Positions 62,517 to 64,000 of a DNA stretch of 64,000 bases are shown piece by piece. Made by a program: the position numbers and the translations under genes. Within the stretch, counting starts at the first letter, position 1, and each line of letters begins with the position of its first letter. Source of the stretch: Actinostola sp. cb2023 (Eukaryota; Cnidaria; Anthozoa; Actiniaria; Actinostolidae); assembly GCA_033675265.1 (NCBI GenBank), contig JAUJYZ010001328.1:295001-359000 (forward strand), read 5' to 3'. The notes beneath the pieces are model-generated. The model was not told the origin of the DNA. It did not search any database and saw only the letters and a list, made by a program, of their open reading frames with translations.

Positions 62517-64000
62517 GTGATAATGTGCATACAGAGTGGAGAGCAACGGATCAGGGAGGAGGGAGAAACAACCGAAAAAAATAGGGAGGAGGGAGAAAAA
62601 TGGCATAAAAATATGGAGGGAGTAGTTCAAAACAACTGAAGCAATTACAGGGAGCAGGGAGGAAAATGACCTAAAAATTAGGGATGGTGGATATTTAAAT
62701 GCCTGTTCCTCTCCACTCCATACAGAAATATAATGTTGAGGATTTTTTAGTGTGGCCTATTTATATGTTATTGTATGACCTCAATCTGTCTGTCTCCTAA
62801 TTGGGTTACCTGTGGCAAAGGGACATATAGTGTAAATTTCAAAAAAGCTTGAATACAAATATTAAGAGGGCGTGCCTGTTAGAATCGAGAATCTCAAATC
62901 AGTTGTGAAATTTCGAATTTGTTTTTATTTCACCAAAACATCCCTTTGGGTGAACTGTTTTAGGAAATCATACTAAAAAATCCCAGCGCGTTTTCAATTT
63001 TGAGAAATTTACAAAAGTTTAAAAAATCAATTAAATTTCCGATTTTACCTCATTAATATGCACGAATTATGAGCCAACTTTAAAGCGATGGCGAGAGCTC
63101 GCAAATGTTTCAATCAAATTGATGTTGCTCACACATTGCAAACAACTCACTAGCTTCAAGAATTGCTACAAAGCTTTGAACAAAATCCTTTATGAATATG
63201 TGGTTTTGACCTTGATCTACACCGTCTTATTTTACGTTCTTGCAACGGCCAAAATAAGGACCACCTTCAACCTTCCAAAATCGATCCTGGTACGTAACAA
63301 ATGGGTAAAAAAATTACACTGCATGAAAGCACGCTTATTCTAGTTTTGACAGGCAAAAAGTCAGCTCTGCAAATATTAACTCGTGCCATTTGAACGTCTT
63401 CAACGAGATATGCGATACGCAACGAAATGTCCAAACCGGGGTCCAAACTAACCCCAAAGCGAAGTAAAGTACGAGAGAACCCAAAAATCGTTTGTAATAC
63501 CTTCTAGCTATGATAAACTAAGAAAACGGAAGTTGTTCTCTGTGAAACCGTATCAGATAAACAACGGACGGTCACGCTACAAAAAACCGATTAAAAACAT
63601 CAGTGACAATGTTGTTAGACGAAGCTTGCAAGTTCTAGTTTGCCACTATCGGCTCTAGATAGGTAGATTTCTGATATTTGAAAAGATCTACAATGTTGAG
63701 AATATCGCATGATAAAAGAGTGAAAACATTGTCGACCTTTCAAAGACAATCGGAAGTAACCGGTTAATTAATGAAATTGATCACGAGCCGTTTAACTGCC
63801 GCTACGCATTTTAAAACAACCATTTATTCGGTATTCTGTTACTTTGCAACTACATTCAACCAATACGATAAACTTTTGAGATACTTACAACTGACTTCTG
63901 TAACTGCATGAGTAGGCCACTCACTAAACGGACTCACCGTACATTTAGGCCAAGACTTGTCACGGTATAATTGTTTGTATCCTGTTTGTAGCAGTTTTTG
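62517..64000 (+). other. Intron 5 of the SH3BP5-like gene, incomplete
   Basis: No further exon seen. It has a GGGAGGAGGGAGAAA-type imperfect repeat (62545-62690) and one half of the GGGTTACCTGTGG motif near 62803. The rest shows nothing I can name. Confidence 0.5.

Overview
The window is nuclear DNA of an animal. It holds four spliced protein-coding genes with GT-AG introns, all on the + strand and head to tail, with gaps of roughly 1.8 to 3.4 kb. In order they are: a complete bifunctional glutamyl-prolyl-tRNA synthetase (EPRS, 401-22854, 34 exons, 1439 residues); a small SPARC/BM-40-like secreted protein (24647-31598, 5 exons, 227 residues); a complete integrin alpha chain without an I domain (33939-57426, 31 exons, 1087 residues); and the 5' part of an SH3BP5-type RAB11 exchange factor (60797 onward, running off the right edge). 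I rebuilt the exons by hand from splice sites and reading phase, and the three complete coding sequences close in frame. A minus-strand remnant at 59687-60472 resembles the 3' end of a FAM69/DIPK-type divergent kinase gene and carries an apparent frameshift.

The gene set (integrin, SPARC, fused EPRS, SH3BP5) fits a metazoan. The AT-rich sequence, the close gene spacing and the very large load of minisatellites and short inverted-repeat elements suggest a marine invertebrate, possibly a sponge or another early-branching animal. The species cannot be fixed from this window.

Most of the bases that are not exon are repeats. Introns carry long minisatellites with units of 16, 19, 22, 30, 48, 52-53 and 53 bp, tetranucleotide and trinucleotide runs, and poly-G/poly-C tracts. 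They also carry many inverted-repeat elements with recognisable ends and target duplications: TA-flanked mariner/pogo-like, TTAA-flanked piggyBac-like, CAG...CTG hAT-like, and one foldback-like element with tandem repeats in its arms. Several are nested. The clearest case is a 1.34 kb hAT-like element inside a small TA-flanked element in the first SPARC-like intron.

Functionally, EPRS is a housekeeping translation enzyme. The SPARC-like protein and the integrin alpha chain are both extracellular-matrix or adhesion proteins and are direct neighbours. SH3BP5 acts in membrane traffic. I see no operon-like logic beyond shared orientation, and no bacterial-type system, CRISPR array or virus.
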